DNA of 64,000 nt from Cladorhizidae sp. MBARI D1340-BT2 (Eukaryota; Porifera; Demospongiae; Poecilosclerida; Cladorhizidae): positions 620,001 to 684,000 of the forward strand of contig JAQNBH010000252.1 in the NCBI GenBank assembly GCA_028752905.1. The letters are read 5' to 3'. The position numbers and the translations under genes were made by a program. Shown here one piece after another: positions 61,270 to 64,000 of this stretch. How positions within the stretch are numbered: position 1 is the stretch's first letter; every line of letters starts with the position of its first letter. Under the pieces are notes generated by a model. It worked only from the letters and a program-made list of their open reading frames with translations, was not told the origin of the DNA and did no database searches.

Positions 61270-63085
61270 CCTGGCGTTTTCCAGTTGCCAAAGCGGTGGC
61301 CTGCCAGTGAAAAACCACTACATTTATTGATAATCTGTTGACATGTTGCAGATAAGGGCCTTCTCTATCAGTTGACAAAATCTGGGACTTTGGTCTTGTT
61401 AATTAGGGCAGTTATGAATTGTACTCTTACTTGATGCTAAACATGTTAGCTTCGTAGATTATCCACACTTCACTGAATAGACTTGATGTATAGCTATTAA
61501 GATAGGACTCTCTAAGTGCTCTCTCTTGATACCAAACATCCATATATTCTGCACACTTCACTGTAATGGACTTGCAAGATAGGTATCTCTCAGTGTTCTC
61601 TATCTTGAGCTAAACATGTTAGCTTCATAGATTCTCCACACTTCACTGAATAGACTTGATATATAGCTCTAAAGGTAGGCCTCTCTCTGTTCTCTCTCTT
61701 GATACCAAACATCCGTATATTCTGCATACATAGAATCACAAGATAGGTTTCTCTATGTGTTCTCTATCTTGATGCTAAACAGGTTAGCTTCATAGATTCT
61801 CCACACTTCACTGTATAAACTTGATATACAGCTATTAAGATAGGTCTCTCCCTGTGCTCTCTGTTGATATCAAACATCCATAATATTCTGCACACTTCAC
61901 TGTAATGGACTTGATATGATTCGAATGATAGGTTTCATTATGTGTTCTCTATCTTGATATTTGCCCTAATTTCGTCTATATGTTTCTCATTTTCCCCCCA
62001 AAAATCTTGTTATTTTGCCGTAAAGCTCATAACTTTTCTACACTTTACCCAAAAAAGATAATTTTTATATCACCGGATAGCCCTTCTAATTATCTGTCTT
62101 TTGTACGTGCCAAAATTTTGAGTACTCTAAGTATTAGCAAGTTATGGTGATTTGAAGTGGTAAGGTTTGCGATCTTTCCTGGCGTTTTCCAGTTGCCAAA
62201 GCGGTGGCCTGCCAGTGAAAAACCACTACATTTATTGATAATCTGTTGACATGTTGCAGATAAGGGCCTTCTCTATCAGTTGACAAAATCTGGGACTTTG
62301 GTCTTGTTAATTAGGGCAGTTATGAATTGTACTCTTACTTGATGCTAAACATGTTAGCTTCGTAGATTATCCACACTTCACTGAATAGACTTGATGTATA
62401 GCTATTAAGATAGGACTCTCTAAGTGCTCTCTCTTGATACCAAACATCCATATATTCTGCACACTTCACTGTAATGGACTTGCAAGATAGGTATCTCTCA
62501 GTGTTCTCTATCTTGAGCTAAACATGTTAGCTTCATAGATTCTCCACACTTCACTGAATAGACTTGATATATAGCTCTAAAGGTAGGCCTCTCTCTGTTC
62601 TCTCTCTTGATACCAAACATCCGTATATTCTGCATACATAGAATCACAAGATAGGTTTCTCTATGTGTTCTCTATCTTGATGCTAAACAGGTTAGCTTCA
62701 TAGATTCTCCACACTTCACTGTATAAACTTGATATATAGCTATTAAGATAGGTCTCTCCCTGTGCTCTCTGTTGATATCAAACATCCATAATATTCTGCA
62801 AACTTCACTGTAATGGACTTGATATGATTCGAATGATAGGTTTCATTATGTGTTCTCTATCTTGATATTTGCCCTAATTTGGTCTATATGTTTCTCATTT
62901 CCCCCCCAAAAATCTTGTTATTTTGCCGTAAAGCTCATAACTTTTCTATACTTTACCCCAAAAAGATCATTTTTATATCACCGGATAGCCCTTCTAATTA
63001 TCTATCTTTTGTACGTGCCAAAATTTTGAGTACTCTAAGTATTAGCAAGTTATGGTGATTTGAAGTGGTAAGGTTTGCGATCTTT
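61270..63085 (+). repeat. Two-unit HOR, copy 2 (1,816 bp)
   Basis: Units 69-70 start at 61270 and 62178. The taatttcgtctat change recurs at 61967, exactly 1,816 bp after its first occurrence, and the X, Y order is kept. Unit 70 then diverges in its last part (ttctatactttaccccaaaaagatc, ttatctatctt). Confidence 0.8.
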
Positions 63086-63992
63086 CCTGGCGTTTTCCAG
63101 TTGCCAAAGCGGTGGCCTGCCAGTGAAAAACCACTACATTTATTGATAATCTGTTGACTTGTTGCAGATAAGGGCCTTCTCTATCAGTTGACAAAATCTG
63201 GGACTTTGGTCTTGTTAATTAGGGCAGTTATGAATTGTACTCTTACTTGATGCTAAACATGTTAGCTTCGTAGATTATCCACACTTCACTGAATAGACTT
63301 GATGTATAGCTATTAAGATAGGACTCTCTAAGTGCTCTCTCTTGATACCAAACATCCATATATTCTGCACACTTCACTGTATGGACTTGCAAGATAGGTA
63401 TCTCTCAGTGTTCTCTATCTTGAGCTAAACATGTTAGCTTCATAGATTCTCCACACTTCACTGAATAGACTTGATATATAGCTCTAAAGGTAGGCCTCTC
63501 TCTGTTCTCTCTCTTGATACCAAACATCCGTATATTCTGCATACATAGAATCACAAGATAGGTTTCTCTATGTGTTCTCTATCTTGATGCTAAACAGGTT
63601 AGCTTCATAGATTCTCCACACTTCACTGTATAAACTTGATATACAGCTATTAAGATAGGTCTCTCCCTGTGCTCTCTGTTGATATCAAACATCCATAATA
63701 TTCTGCACACTTCACTGTAATGGACTTGATATGATTCGAATGATAGGTTTCATTATGTGTTCTCTATCTTGATATTTGCCCTAATTTGGTCTATATGTTT
63801 CTCATTTTCCTCCCAAAAATCTTGTTATTTTGCCGTAAAGCTCATAACTTTTCTACACTTTACCCAAAAAAGATAATTTTTATATCACCGGATAGCCCTT
63901 CTAATTATCTGTCTTTTGTACGTGCCAAAATTTTGAGTACTCTAAGTATTAGCAAGTTATGGTGATTTGAAGTGGTAAGGTTTGCGATCTTT
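63086..63992 (+). repeat. Satellite unit 71 (907 bp)
   Basis: Full-length unit with the gttgacttgttg marker (about 63156), otherwise limited to units at the left end of the window and the four 743-bp units. It also has gtatggac in B1 and ttttcctcccaaaa. It therefore resembles a full-length relative of the left-hand units more than 47 kb away. Confidence 0.85.
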
Positions 63993-64000
63993 CCTGGCGT
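63993..64000 (+). repeat. Partial unit at right window edge
   Basis: The 8 bases cctggcgt begin unit 72, so the array continues beyond the window. Confidence 0.9.

Larger units (their letters stand above)
1..64000 (+). repeat. Satellite DNA array, ~908-bp monomer, 71 full units
   Basis: The whole window is a tandem array in one orientation. Units were phased on the anchor cctggcgtttt (some copies continue with an A instead of CC after it), and every successive anchor was located by reading the sequence. Lengths: 38 units of 908 bp, 17 of 907, 2 of 909, 9 of 896, 4 of 743 and 1 of 735; they sum exactly to the 63,512 bp between the first anchor (481) and the last (63993). Copies differ by scattered single-base changes and a few small indels. 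No open reading frame exceeds 71 codons and stops occur in all frames, so nothing here looks coding. Known biology: arrays of this kind are typical of eukaryotic centromeric or other heterochromatin. The family is not recognised and no function is assigned. Both ends are truncated by the window, so the real array is longer. Confidence 0.98.

Noticed and set aside
1..64000. Assembly artefact duplicating one unit many times
   Set aside because: Units carry distinct private changes, graded sharing of variants and several independent HOR periods, which copying by software would not produce. Exact copy number could still be wrong and needs long reads.
1..64000. Bacterial or phage content, promoters, ribosome binding sites or terminators
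   Set aside because: No coding capacity anywhere; any apparent -10/-35 or hairpin matches recur in every unit simply because the unit repeats.

Overview
All 64 kb is one uninterrupted, head-to-tail satellite DNA array. I see no gene, RNA gene, transposon insertion, CRISPR array or unique-sequence interruption, and both window edges lie inside the array. Aligning every copy on one anchor (the motif cctggcgtttt) gives 71 complete units starting at 481, 1389, 2297 and so on to 63086, plus 480 bp of a partial unit at the left edge and 8 bp at the right edge. All copies have the same orientation. Hand-measured unit lengths are 908 bp (38 units), 907 (17), 909 (2), 896 (9), 743 (4) and 735 (1). One unit counted by hand (1389-2296) is about 36.7% G+C.

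Organism: this is eukaryotic heterochromatin. Tens of kilobases of near-identical noncoding monomers with local higher-order repeats (HORs) are typical of centromeric, pericentromeric or subtelomeric satellites and are not expected in bacteria, archaea or viruses. I do not recognise the satellite family and cannot name a species. Low CpG content (nine CpGs per 908-bp unit, against roughly thirty expected) suggests a CpG-methylating genome such as a plant or vertebrate, but this is only inference.

Monomer architecture: each unit has two parts. About 523 bp consists of three diverged subrepeats of 174, 164 and 185 bp. Each subrepeat is a dimer of a longer A half (94-95 bp) and a shorter B half (70-90 bp), nearly all carrying a cacttcactg core. 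The other 385 bp is single-copy within the unit and includes a C-tract followed by A-tracts and a GC-richer dyad-containing patch. So repetition is nested on four levels: ~85 bp, ~170 bp, ~908 bp and 2- to 5-unit HORs.

Layout: 1-7412 holds nearly identical 908-type units with two 743-bp deletion units. 7413-16126 is a five-unit HOR (4,351 bp) in nearly two copies. 16127-16861 is a unique 735-bp deletion unit. 16862-26801 mixes 908 and 896 units and contains a three-unit HOR (2,712 bp). About 27.2-38.0 kb is a four-unit HOR (3,630 bp) in about three copies. 38.6-48.6 kb is the most length-regular stretch, with two haplotypes (X and Y) interleaved. 48.6-54.0 kb has another 3,630-bp duplication, 54.0-59.5 kb a 2,711-bp three-unit duplication, and 59.5-63.1 kb a 1,816-bp two-unit duplication. 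The features interpret each other: the deletion units look like crossovers between internal subrepeats, and the HOR blocks look like recent unequal exchanges or local amplifications that copied variant units in groups.
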